From Drosophila miranda (taxonomy: Eukaryota > Arthropoda > Insecta > Diptera > Drosophilidae), in assembly GCF_003369915.1 (NCBI RefSeq), contig NW_022881603.1:51709723-51773722 (forward strand): a DNA stretch of 64,000 bases, given 5' to 3'. Below are positions 1-9,116 of the stretch, in pieces (the stretch's first letter is position 1; every line of letters starts with the position of its first letter). The position numbers were made by a program, and so were the translations under genes. A model generated the notes under the pieces. That model saw only the letters and a list, made by a program, of their open reading frames with translations. It ran no database searches and was not told the origin of the DNA.

Positions 1-341
1 ACTGAAGAAACATGACGCCGAGCCACAAACGGCGACACCGCCGAAGAGGAGTTTCCCAGATAAAAAAAACAAGAAAAGGGCACGCGGCTGACCCAAAACA
101 CACCCACGGTGCAGCACAGAAGACCAAAGAAGAGCTGGCTCCGCAAAAATCGACTCCCAAAAACGACTTAAATAGCCCAAACTCGAGCTCCCATCCATCA
201 GTACGCCCTCAGCAGAAGAAGACGAAGCCACCTGAACCCACAACCTCAGTCAGAGACTCGCCCGACGCCGCCAAACCAATCACCCTACCGAAACATTCCG
301 CTCCCCTCCGGTGTCACCCAACGTGAGAAAACATACAAGCT
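1..341 (+). other. Post-integrase charged tail, Osvaldo-like element (partial)
   Basis: 3' internal part of an element that starts outside the window. Order relative to other copies: integrase C-terminus, this tail, then the env-like start at 342. More than one frame is open and rich in K, R, P, S and T, so I do not assign a protein. The segment recurs in every copy and is a good marker of element orientation. Confidence 0.6.
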
Positions 342-479
342 ATGAACACCCTTTTGCCTCTCCTCGTCCTCGCGGCCACCGCACACGTGTCGGTCAAACT
401 CAACGATTACTCCACTGCGAACTACATCCCAATCGTCGACAGAGTGCTGCTTCTACGCGAACACCCACTGGCTGTATGA
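342..479 (+). pseudogene. env: env-like N-terminal remnant
   Basis: An ATG opens a 45-codon frame that ends at TGA 477. The first ~17 residues are a hydrophobic leucine/alanine stretch that looks like a signal peptide; the remaining ~28 look like the start of a secreted domain. The position, between the integrase tail and the LTR, is where Osvaldo-lineage and errantivirus elements carry env. No transmembrane or fusion region remains. The env identity is inferred from position and signal peptide, not from a recognised domain. It could instead be a short leftover ORF. Confidence 0.4.
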
Positions 480-1910
480 TTATCCGATTATCACACGTAG
501 AACCAACATTTTTGTATCTTACCGATCGATCTGTTGCAGCAGTTCACTACAACAAATATAAATCCCAGTACTTTAAAAATTGCAGTAACGAGAATCGTCA
601 TTCATCTGTCAATACAAATACGCAAAGCAACAAATTTTTTAAAACTCAGTATAGTGTGAAACTATTGTCAAAATAGACGTAACCCAAGTGGTGGTATTTT
701 TGTAAGATATTTTTACAGGAAAATGGGTAGAATTTAGTAAAAAACGAAGGGGAACGTTGTGAGTGGCTGCGTACACCGCAACTCTACATTTATACCCGAT
801 ACTTAGTCAGTATGGCTCTCCTCCGGCAGACGCAGCTAATATTAAACGACACGACAAAGAGTGCGTGCGAGAGAGACAGAAAATCAGTCTGAGCGTGACG
901 TCGGGCGCTGCGTAGCCAGTGCAAAATGATTTGTTCCTTTTGGCTATAAAAATTATCTGATCTGATCCACATTCAGCAATCTGACAGATATGGTCGTTAT
1001 CTATGATTCTGCGTTTTTAGTTTTCTCGAATCTGCCATATTGTGGATGCAACAGATTTTCGTCCTTTGTGTGGGCGGAAGGGGGTGGCGCGATATTTTGA
1101 GATATACGTTTTATAGTGAGATCTAACAGAAGTGCGGATACCAAATTTGGTTACTCTAGCCTTAATAGTCTCTGAGATTTGTGAATATCCCCAGATTTTC
1201 GTCCATTGCGGTGGCGGAAGGGGTTGTGGCGAAATTTTGAAACAAACTCGTCTCGGTCCGATATGTTAGGAGTGTGGATACCAAATTCGTTTTGTAGCAC
1301 ATATCCAAAGAAGGCGCCAAGCGATTGGCACCGCCCAGCGATAGCGTAGAAAGAAAATAGATTGTCGATTTATTCAAAAATTGCTATGACGCCGGTGATT
1401 TCCTATCTCAGCTGCCAGTGCTACATGATGGGGCATTCGTTATATTTCACATGCGCCCACATCTATGAAAAACTCTCTATTCTGCGAGAAAAAACCAGAT
1501 TCTAAATTTTAAATTTACATAAACGTGTTTAACCCACCATAGCAGTTAGCTTTTTGTCTTGTAACGAACCTAAAAGGGTTCCCCGACATATTATAAGCAT
1601 AAAACCTGATCCTAAATTACCGCGCCTCGCCCAACGTAAATTGAACGCATGCATTATTTACTACACGAGCACACCCCCCTCCACACATAGATCCCGATCG
1701 ACATGCGACGACTCCATAACGCTGACCAAATACACCAGGTCACGCGGACTTCCCCCACTCCAGACCAAGCAACCGGCTTGGCGCAGCCACCCTCTCTAAG
1801 ATAGGCCAACCCCGACGTCTCCTCAAAGTTCCATCTACTTCTACGAATTTCTTGTGGATTGACCCCTGGACGTGAATGAGCTTACCTCAGCCTGAAATAG
1901 GTCTATCACA
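480..1910 (+). mobile_element. Osvaldo-like LTR L1, interrupted by DINE-1 fragment
   Basis: Long LTR ending in ...CACA two bases before the primer site at 1913. About 330 bp of the normal LTR is replaced by DINE-1 sequence (745-1286). The 5' boundary is not certain because no polypurine tract is visible next to the env remnant; the start given is simply the base after the env stop codon. The LTR lacks the TATA/AATAAA block seen at 34.24-34.62 kb. Confidence 0.65.
745..1286 (-). mobile_element. DINE-1-like (INE-1/Helentron) 3' fragment
   Basis: In canonical DINE-1 direction (minus strand) it carries the repeated 'accaaatttggtatcc' blocks, the CACGC-rich stretch and the terminal part ending ...AACGTTCCCC. 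It matches the 3' half of the full copy at 11,912-12,987. It begins after an A6 run in the LTR and rejoins the LTR at a shared TCG, so LTR sequence was lost on insertion or by later recombination. Non-autonomous; no coding capacity. Confidence 0.65.
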
Positions 1911-1912
1911 AG

Positions 1913-1930
1913 TGGCGCCCGAGCAGGGAC
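1913..1930 (+). other. tRNA-Lys primer binding site, P1
   Basis: The 18-mer TGGCGCCCGAGCAGGGAC differs at one base from the complement of the 3' end of tRNA-Lys(UUU), the primer used by lentiviruses and by the Drosophila Osvaldo/Ulysses lineage. It lies 2 nt after the LTR end, the normal spacing. Confidence 0.85.
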
Positions 1931-2740
1931 CTGAGGGAACGTCGACGAGGGTTTGTGGAATAAAACCCCACGGCCGCTAGAGAAACAGGAAAAACTAAGC
2001 GAAGTAAACCACGACTTCGCGCAATTTTGCGGTGCGGGTTGCGCAACGAGCTAACGAAAGCGCGGCTCAGCGACAGAGAAACGCGAACGGTGCCATCACC
2101 CCGAGAAGAAATTCGAAAAGCCCGCGGCGAAGCTTGATCCAGTGGCCCAGTGCCCCAGTGCCGGAAAGCGCAAGCCAAACGAAATAGCAAACGCGAGCAA
2201 TAAACGGAGCAATGGAATCCCATACAGACGAACAGCCCGGTTAATATTATCCTGGATCCGCCAACCCAAGGGTGAGTACCGGAAGGGTGAGCTGGAATCC
2301 TTCCCCGAGGAATTCGAATTCAGCCGCGAGGGAAACGTGGAAGATTTGCGGAGAAATTTCGCCAGGACGAGCCAGATGACCACAGCCGGGCACCTCGGCG
2401 GAGAAGCGAAAGACAGACCCCGAGCTCAGCCTACCAGCGTCCCGACGACATCGATAACCGCCGCAGGTCTACCTAAGAAGGTCTTTCTCGCAGAGGGAAA
2501 CGGCCCCACAGACGGCCATTACTACAGTCAAGCCGCGCAGGTGGCGGAACGGATTCGGAAGTGGGGAATCCAGTTCGACGGGCAGGATGACCCACTGTCT
2601 TTCGTTGAGCTACTGGAAGAGCGTGCCCTCTCGTACGGGTAAACATGAACTACCTGCCGCGAGCCATGGCGGAGCTCCTCACCGACCGAGCCAACCGATG
2701 GTTCCGCACCAGCCAACTACAGACCGCCTCATGGACCGAC

Positions 2741-2813
2741 TTCCGTCAGGACCGAGTTCCGTCAGGACCGAGTTCCGTCAGGACCGAGTTCCGTCAGGAC
2801 CGAGTTCCGTCAG
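2741..2813 (+). repeat. 16-bp minisatellite in gag, 4 units (P1)
   Basis: Tandem units of TTCCGTCAGGACCGAG plus a partial copy, ending at GAATTCC. They sit between the codons for DFRQ and EFLAFF. All three forward frames of the unit are open, so the repeat moves the reading frame without adding stops. Four added units (64 bp) shift the gag frame. Confidence 0.9.
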
Positions 2814-3284
2814 GAATTCCTAGCCTTCTTCCTGCCTCCCAGGTACTTCGAGCAGCTGGAAGTCCAGATCAAGGACCGCAAACAAGCGGTAGGCGAACCG
2901 TTCAAGGACTTCACCATCGAGCTCCGTTTGCTCATGCACCACGCCGGGTACGACGCTGCCAAAGAACTCAGTAGGATCTACGACAACACTCCCCACCGTA
3001 CCAGCTATACGTGCGAAGACACGAACTACGAAGCCCAGCACAACGCACGATATTGGCCACGGAATACGAAAGTATACAGGAGCGGAATATCTTAGCAACG
3101 CCCATCCCCCCTCGACAACCACCAAGGTACACACGGCCAATGGCACAACGAGCGCAAAACGAAGGACCCACTGGAACGTCCCGGAACCCGCAAGGGTGCC
3201 ACACCATGTCGGCGCTCCAGTCCAGGAAGCTACGCATCGAATGATCACCACCCCTATCGCCAACCCACACGCGGCCTACCGCCG

Positions 3285-3911
3285 TTGCGGAGAAGCTTGA
3301 CATGCTGCCCGCGACTGCACCAACCCATCGATTGTCTTCTGTTGGGAATGCGGCAAGCGCGGAACACGCACTGTGGACTGTTGCCGTCAACACCCGTCGG
3401 GAAACGACTCGCGTCCCCACCTCCCCCGCTACAAGTACACGACGGCCGGATAGCGGCGAGAGTAACCATCGGAGCACGGTGCACGGAAGCCACGGTCGAC
3501 ACAGGATTCTCGCGAAGCTTCATCAACGCCGACCTCGCCCGCCAACTCGATCACAACAACGACCTGCGAGAGGCGTGCGTCCAGATCCTCCTGGCCGACG
3601 GCTGCGCACGCGAGATAACTCAGATCTTGCTAGCGCGCGTCCGACTAGACGAGCGGGAGGTTCAGATGCCGCTCTTAGTACTATCGAATATGCTCGAGCA
3701 AGTCACGATGATACAGTGCGGCACGCCTCCTCCATCAAGGTCAAGATCAACGCCCCGTCTCAAACACGCCGATGATCACCGCCAGCCAAGTACACACCCC
3801 AGGACCCATGAACTCGAGAACCCCACCGCCGACGAATCCCCCGAAACGAAACGAGACACAAGCACAAGAAACGAGGAACACAAAACCCACGGCAGCAATG
3901 AGGCGCACTAG
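3285..3911 (+). CDS. pro: Retropepsin ORF, P1 (-1 frame of gag, motif deletion)
   Basis: Open frame of 208 codons with an aspartic protease domain of the retropepsin type. The active site reads DTGF instead of DTGA/S, followed by the conserved block SRSFINADLARQLDHNND. The second conserved motif (VGMDFL in the other copies) is deleted: the text runs ...LSNMLEQV straight to MIQCG. Activity is therefore unlikely. The frame lies -1 relative to the zinc-knuckle frame and overlaps it from the GGGAAAC heptamer at 3399-3405. After the domain it continues into the proline-rich linker. Its own start codon is not meaningful; it would be made as Gag-Pro. Confidence 0.6.
   Translation: MRRSLTCCPRLHQPIDCLLLGMRQARNTHCGLLPSTPVGKRLASPPPPLQVHDGRIAARVTIGARCTEATVDTGFSRSFINADLARQLDHNNDLREACVQILLADGCAREITQILLARVRLDEREVQMPLLVLSNMLEQVTMIQCGTPPPSRSRSTPRLKHADDHRQPSTHPRTHELENPTADESPETKRDTSTRNEEHKTHGSNEAH
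3399..3405 (+). promoter_or_regulatory. -1 ribosomal frameshift heptamer GGGAAAC (P1)
   Basis: G GGA AAC is read in phase with the gag (zinc-knuckle) frame, matching the X XXY YYZ rule. A -1 slip here enters the protease frame (gag codons at coordinate phase 1, protease at phase 0, modulo 3). Here the downstream hairpin seen in M1 and M4 has been deleted. Confidence 0.6.
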
Positions 3912-5134
3912 CCCCACGCCGATAAACCAAAAATCAAGCAAAGCAACGAAGAAAGCGACCACCGCCACACGAGGCGCAGGAGCAACACTCCATTGATCGC
4001 CACCGACATCATGGAACGCCTCCCAGGCAACCCCTCGCACAGCGGCGGCATGCGGCCCAACACTACGCCTGGAGCCATGTCGCCACCTGCGTCGCCCAAA
4101 CTAGCCGTCGGTCCAAAGCTAGGATCGCCACCGTGACCCACACGGGCACCCCTCCCATGGTCGACACCCCCGCTGTCGTCGCCAGCATAAGCGAATACAC
4201 TCGCGAAGTCGAACCAACAAGCGCATTCGATGCGACAGTCCTCCCGAGGACCCCGACCACACTTACAACCCAGCAATCGACAACCCGCCCGAAGATGATC
4301 CGGAACAAGTCCCCGACCCGTGGCCTCCCGACATCGCACCAGGGATACAGGAATGTCTGGACGAGGAGCTGGCAGCACTCGCAGACCACCGAGCGAGGCT
4401 CAGCTTACCATTCTTACGATAATCGAGCTTGAAGAATCTCAACCACAGTAACGACCTGAAGAAATTCCGCGAACGCGAGCCCGGAGAACCCACCGACCTA
4501 CATGAGAATGCTGACACCGACGAGGAAAGTAACGAGACATTTACCCGACCCCAACCACGGCACCGCAGAGTCAGCAAAACCCTGGATACCCGGCCAAAAG
4601 AGACAGCATCGCCAAAACGCGAGCCGACGACATATTACCGCCGAGAACACAGGCGCAGCGAAGTACGCGATCGCCAATTAACCAACAGCGCTGACGCCAG
4701 CAAGAGAAGTAACGTAACGCTCACTAGACGCCACTACCATGCACCCCACGAATTAGCTGACGAAGCGAAGAGAACGCGGAAATCCCAACGCAGACCACAG
4801 AAGAAACATGACGCCGAGCCACAACCGGCGACACCGCCGAAGAGGAGTTTCCCAAATAAAAAAAAGAATAGGGCACGCGGCTGACCCAAAACACACCCAC
4901 GGTGCAGCACAGAAGACCAAAGAAGAGCTGGCTCCGCAAAAATCGACTCCCAAAAACGACTTAAATAGCCCAAACTCGAGCTCCCATCCATCAGTACGCC
5001 CTCAGCAGAAGAAGACGAAGCCACCTGAACCCACAACCTCAGTCAGAGACTCGCCCGACGCCGCCAAACCAATCACCCTACCGAAACATTCCGCTCCCCT
5101 CCGGTGTCACCCAACGTGAGAAAACATACAAGCT

Positions 5135-5272
5135 ATGAACACCCTTTTGCCACTCCTCGTCCTCGCGGCCGCCGCACACGTGTCGGTCAAACTCAACGAT
5201 TACCCCACTGCGAACTACATCCCAATCGTCGACAGAGTGCTGCTTCTACGCGAACACCCACTGGCTGTATGA
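5135..5272 (+). pseudogene. env: env-like N-terminal remnant, P1
   Basis: ATG to TGA, 45 codons, with a hydrophobic signal-peptide-like start. It sits just 3' of the tail and just 5' of LTR L2. Confidence 0.4.
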
Positions 5273-6404
5273 TTATCTGATTATCACACGTAGAACCAAC
5301 ATTTTTGTATCTTACCGATCGATCTGTTGCAGCAGTTCACTACAACAAATATAAATCCCATTACTTTAAAAATTGCAGTAACGAGAATCGTCATTCATCT
5401 GTCAATACAAATACGCAAAGCAACAAATTTTTTAAAACTCAGTATAGTGTGAAACTATTGTCAAAATAGGACGTAACCCAAGTGGTGGATCTTTTGTAAA
5501 ATACTTTTACAGGCAAAAATTTAGTAAAAAATAGCGAAATACAAAGTATCCCAAGATATATTCGGCAGCTTGCTCATTCCCATCATTCGCAGTAGAGATG
5601 CAAAATCGGACCAGAACCGGGTCCGGAATCGCAGAAGTTCGAGCACCGGAGAGGATAGCGGGCCATGCTGATAGATATGATGAGAACAGGCAACATACTG
5701 ACAAGGTCTTCAATTAGAAGTCACTTAACAGGCCACCAGCCTTTGTCAATCTTTCCATATTTCCAGCCTTAATGGTGGGTTGCTTTACCACACACATACA
5801 TATGTTTAATATTGATATATTTATACCTGAATCGTTTTGTAGCACATATCCAAAGAAGGCGCCAAGCGATTGGCACCGCCCAGAGATACCGTAAAAAGAA
5901 AATACATTGTCGATTTATTCAAGAACTGCTATGATGCCGGTGATTTCCTATCTCATCTGCCAGTGCCCCGAGATGGGGCATTCGTTATATTTCACATGCG
6001 TCCAAATCTATGAAAAACTCTCTAATCTGCGAGAAAAAACCAGATTCTAAATTTTAAATTTACGTAAACAAGTTTAACCCATCATAGCAGTTAGTTTTTA
6101 GTCTTGTAACGAACCTAAAAGGATTCCCCGACATATTATAAGCATAAAACCTGATACTAAATTACAGCGCCTCGCCCAACGTAAATTGAACGCATACATT
6201 ATTTACTACACGAGCACACCCCCCCTCCACACATAGATCCCGATCGACATGCGCCGACTCCATTTCGCTGACCAAACACACCAGGTCACGCGGACTTCCC
6301 CCACTCCGACGTCTCCTCAAAGTTCCATCTACTTCTAAAAATTTCTTGTGGATTGACCCCTGGACGTGAATGAGCTTACCTCAGCCTGAAATAGGTCCAT
6401 CACA
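5273..6404 (+). mobile_element. Osvaldo-like LTR L2
   Basis: The cleanest uninterrupted LTR, about 1.1 kb, ending ...CATCACA two bases before the next PBS. It is shared between P1 and P2. It lacks the promoter block seen in M5. It contains the stem GGCGCCAA/TTGGCACC with loop GCGA at 5858-5877. An antisense open frame of 68 codons (5507-5713) recurs in other LTRs but has no recognisable domain. The exact 5' end is uncertain. Confidence 0.7.
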
Positions 6405-6406
6405 AG

Positions 6407-6424
6407 TGGCGCCCGAGCAGGGAC
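6407..6424 (+). other. tRNA-Lys primer binding site, P2
   Basis: Same 18-mer as at 1913, 2 nt after LTR L2. Confidence 0.85.
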
Positions 6425-6682
6425 CTGAGGGAACGTCGACGAGGGTTTGTGGAATAAAACTCCACGGCCGCTAGAAAAACAGGAAAAACAACGCGAAGGA
6501 AACACCGACTTCGCGCAATTTCCAGCGGTGCGGGTTACGCAACGAGATAACGAAAGCGCGGCTCAACGGTGCCATCACCCCGAGAAGATATTCAAAAAGC
6601 CCGCGGCGAAGCTCGACCCAGTGTCCCAGTGCCGGAAAACGCAAGCCAAACGAAATAGCAAACGCGAGAAATAAACGGAGCA

Positions 6683-7815
6683 ATGGAATCCCATACAGAC
6701 GAACAGCCCGGTGAGTATTACCCTGGATTCGCCAACCCAAGGGTGAGTACCGGAAGGGTGAGCTGGAATCCTTCGCCGAGGAATTCGGATTCAGCCGCGA
6801 GGGAAACGTTGAAGATTTGCGGAGAAATTTCGCCGAACTAGTAGACAGATCACCAGGACGAGCCAGATGACCACAGCCGGGCACCTCGGCGGAGAAGCGA
6901 AACACAGACCCCGAGCTCAGCCTACGACCCCGTGGAACCACGGGGGACAAAAGCAGCGTCCCGCCGACATCGATAACCGCCGCAGGTCTACCAAAGAAGG
7001 TCTTTCTCGCAGAAGGAAACGGCCCCACAGACGGCCATTACTACAGTCACGTCGCGCAGATGGCGGAACGGATTCGAAAGTGGGGAATCCAGTTCGACGG
7101 GCAGGATGACCCACTGCTTTTCGTTGAGCTACTGGAAGAGCGTGCCCTCTCGTACGGGTAAACATGAACTTCCTGCCGCGATCCATGGCGGAGCTCCTCA
7201 CCGACCGAGCCAACCGATGGTTCCGCACCAGCCGACTACAGAGCGCCTCATGGACCGACTTCCGTCAGGACCGAGTTCCGTCAGGACCGAGTTCCGTCAG
7301 GACCGAGTTCCGTCAGGACCGAGTTCCGTCAGGAATTCCTAGCCTTCTTCCTGCCTCCCAGGTACTTCGAGCAGCTGGAAGACCAGATCAAGAACCGCAA
7401 GCAAGCGGTAGGCGAACCGTTCAAGGACTTCGTCATCGAGCTCCTTTTGCTCATGCACCACGTCGGGTACGACGCTGCCAAAAAATTTAACAGGATCTAC
7501 GACAACACACTCCCATCGTATCAGCTATACGTGCGAAGACACGAACTACGAAGCCTAGCACAACTCACGATATTGGCCATGGAATACGAAAGTATACAGG
7601 AGAGGAATATCTTAGCAACGCCCATCCCCCCCGACAACCACCAAGGTACACACGGCCAATGGCACAACGAGCGCAAAACGAAGGCGAGACGAATCGGGCC
7701 CAATTCCGAAAAACCCACTGGAACGTCCCGGAACCCGCAAGGGTTCCACACCATGTCGGCGCTCCAGTCCAGGAAGCTACGCAGCCCCCGCTACAAGTAC
7801 AAGACGGCCGGATAG
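6683..7815 (+). pseudogene. gag: gag remnant, P2 (zinc knuckles deleted)
   Basis: ATG at 6683; nine codons later comes GTGAGTATT, a good 5' splice-site match. The ATG frame ends at a TAG about 50 codons in, because a base is missing near 'CCAAGGGTGAG'. Downstream the EDLRRNFAELV, QFDGQDDPL and capsid (FLPPRYFEQLEDQIKNRKQ) blocks lie in different frames. Breaks: the 1-bp loss after SYG and the four 16-bp units. A deletion at about 7783 removes both zinc knuckles and the frameshift heptamer, joining the Gag C-terminus to the protease. Confidence 0.7.
7260..7332 (+). repeat. 16-bp minisatellite in gag, 4 units (P2)
   Basis: Four added units of the TTCCGTCAGGACCGAG repeat between the DFRQ and EFLAFF codons; 64 bp, so the gag frame shifts. 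Confidence 0.9.
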
Positions 7816-8408
7816 TGGCGAGAGTAACCATCGGAGCACGGTGCACGGATGCCACGGTCGACACCGGAGCCTCGCGAAGCTTCATCAACGCCGACCTCGC
7901 CCGCCAACTCGATCACAACAACGACCTGCGAGAGGCGTGCGTCCAGATCCTCCTGGCCGACGGCTGCGCACGCGAGATAACTCAGATCTTGCTAGCGCGC
8001 GTCCGACTAGACGAGCGGGAGGTTCAGATGCCGCTCTTAGTACTATCGAATATGCTCGAGCAAGTCATAGTAAAGATGGATTTCCTATGCGCCACCGACA
8101 CGATGATACAGTGCGGCACCACACGCCTCTTCCATCAAGGTCACCAACGCCCCGTCTCAAACACGCCGATGATCACCGCCTGCCAAGTACACTCCCCAGG
8201 ACCCATGAACTCCAGACCCCCGCCGCCGACGAATCCCCCGATACGAAACGAGACACAAGCACAAGAAACGAGGAACACAAAACCCACGGCAGCAATGAGG
8301 CGCACTAGCCCCACGCCGATAAACCAAAAATCAAGCAAAGCAACGAAGAAAGCGAGCCGGTCCTCCGAGGCAACCGACGCGGCTCCACCAACGAAGGAAA
8401 AAGAATGA
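7659..8408 (+). CDS. pro: Fused Gag C-terminus/retropepsin ORF, P2
   Basis: Open frame of 249 codons. The N-terminal ~50 residues are the post-capsid Gag region (MAQRAQNEGETNRAQ...); then comes a complete retropepsin domain with DTGAS, the LLADG block and VKMDFL in place of VGMDFL, then a proline/threonine-rich linker ending at TGA. The fusion comes from deletion of the zinc knuckles and the GGGAAAC site, so no frameshift is needed. The inverse copy M3 has the same fusion in a longer frame (23,957-24,919). Whether it is ever translated is unknown; no promoter is visible nearby. Confidence 0.6.
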   Translation: MAQRAQNEGETNRAQFRKTHWNVPEPARVPHHVGAPVQEATQPPLQVQDGRIVARVTIGARCTDATVDTGASRSFINADLARQLDHNNDLREACVQILLADGCAREITQILLARVRLDEREVQMPLLVLSNMLEQVIVKMDFLCATDTMIQCGTTRLFHQGHQRPVSNTPMITACQVHSPGPMNSRPPPPTNPPIRNETQAQETRNTKPTAAMRRTSPTPINQKSSKATKKASRSSEATDAAPPTKEKE

Positions 8409-9029
8409 AGGACGCCCCTCCAGAAGACAGACCACCGAGAGAGGCTCAGCTTACCATTCTTACGATAATCGAGCTTGAAGAATCTCAACCACAGTAACGA
8501 CCTGAAGAAATTCCGCGATCGCGAGCCCGAAGAACCCGCCGACCTACATGAGAATGCTGACCTAGACGAGCAAAGCAACGAGACATTAACCCGACGCCCC
8601 AACCACGGCACCGAGTGAGTCAGCCACGACCATGCACCCCACGAATTAGCTGACGAAGCGAAGAGAACGCGGACATCCCAACGTAGACCACAGAAGAAAC
8701 ATGACGCCGAGCCACAACCGGCGACACCGCCGAAGAGGAGTTTCCCAAATAAAAAAACAAGAAAAGGGCACGCGGCTGACCCAATACACACCCCCGGTGC
8801 AGCACAGAAGACCAAAGTAGAGCTGGCTCCGCAATAATCGACTCCCAAAAACGACTTAAATTGCCCAAACTCGAGCTCCCATCCATCAGTACGCCCTCAG
8901 CAGGAGAAGACGAAGTCCCCTGAACCCACAACCTCAGTCAGAGACTCGCCCGACGCCGCCAAACCAATCACCCTTCCGAAACAATCCGCTCCCCTCCGGT
9001 GTCACCCAACGAAAGAAAACATACAAGCT

Positions 9030-9116
9030 ATGAACACCCTGTTGACCTCCACTGCGAACTACATCCCAATCGTCGACGGAGTGTTGTTTCTACGCGAACA
9101 TCCACTGGCTGTATGA
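9030..9116 (+). pseudogene. env: env-like remnant with signal-peptide deletion, P2
   Basis: ATG to TGA, 28 codons. An in-frame 51-bp deletion removes the hydrophobic stretch present in the other copies, joining the first five residues to TSTANYIPIV. Confidence 0.4.

Larger units (their letters stand above)
2212..3453 (+). pseudogene. gag: gag remnant, P1
   Basis: Starts at the ATG shared by several copies and ends at the TAG that closes the gag frame inside the protease overlap. Recognisable blocks: the N-terminal region with FDGQDDPL..ELLEERALSYG, the capsid block with FLPPRYFEQLE and KDRKQAVGEPFKDF (Retrotrans_gag type), and two zinc knuckles near the end. The frame is broken by a 1-bp loss after ...SYG (near 2640), by four 16-bp minisatellite units (64 bp, not divisible by 3), and by TGA in place of the knuckle-1 glycine codon. 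No full Gag can be made. Confidence 0.75.
1931..5134 (+). mobile_element. Osvaldo-like element internal region, copy P1
   Basis: Leader (1931-2211), broken gag, protease (3.3-3.7 kb), a charged proline-rich pro-RT linker (about 3.75-4.6 kb) and then directly the post-integrase tail (about 4.65-5.13 kb). RT, RNase H and integrase are absent. The junction is near 4,650, where the linker meets sequence that follows the integrase end in copy M5. P1 has one of the longer linkers in the window (open frame 4429-4884). Confidence 0.8.
1..9000 (+). repeat. Left arm of large inverted repeat
   Basis: This stretch recurs as its reverse complement at about 23,340-32,250. Matching landmarks have a near-constant coordinate sum (about 32,250 for 1-2.8 kb, about 32,332-32,366 for 2.8-9.0 kb); the small steps are indels. 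It holds Osvaldo-like copies P1 and P2. Parts recur inverted a second time: 1-2.8 kb at about 16.7-19.55 kb, and 5.4-9.0 kb at about 19.6-23.1 kb. Identity was judged from matching translations and landmarks, not from an alignment. Confidence 0.8.
6425..9029 (+). mobile_element. Osvaldo-like element internal region, copy P2
   Basis: Leader, gag, a fused gag-C/protease frame, short linker and tail (about 8.6-9.03 kb). RT-IN absent. The linker meets the tail near 8,625, a different joint from P1, so pol was lost at least twice or the joint was later trimmed. Confidence 0.8.

Noticed and set aside
1906..2223. 105-codon minus-strand ORF over PBS and leader (also 17,327-17,644 plus)
   Set aside because: Antisense of leader; no similarity seen; breaks in other copies.
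2741..2813. Regular short repeats as a CRISPR array
   Set aside because: Units are 16 bp head-to-tail with no spacers, inside gag, in a eukaryotic TE array.
5507..5713. 68-93-codon ORF (MKTLSVCC...) repeated in all LTRs
   Set aside because: Antisense within the LTR, no domain, conserved only because the LTRs are recent duplicates.
8141..8848. 235-codon minus-strand ORF (also 23,517-24,224 and 19,600-20,367 plus) rich in hydrophobic residues, like a membrane protein
   Set aside because: It is the antisense of the K/R/P/T-rich linker and tail of the element; hydrophobicity is a mirror of that composition.
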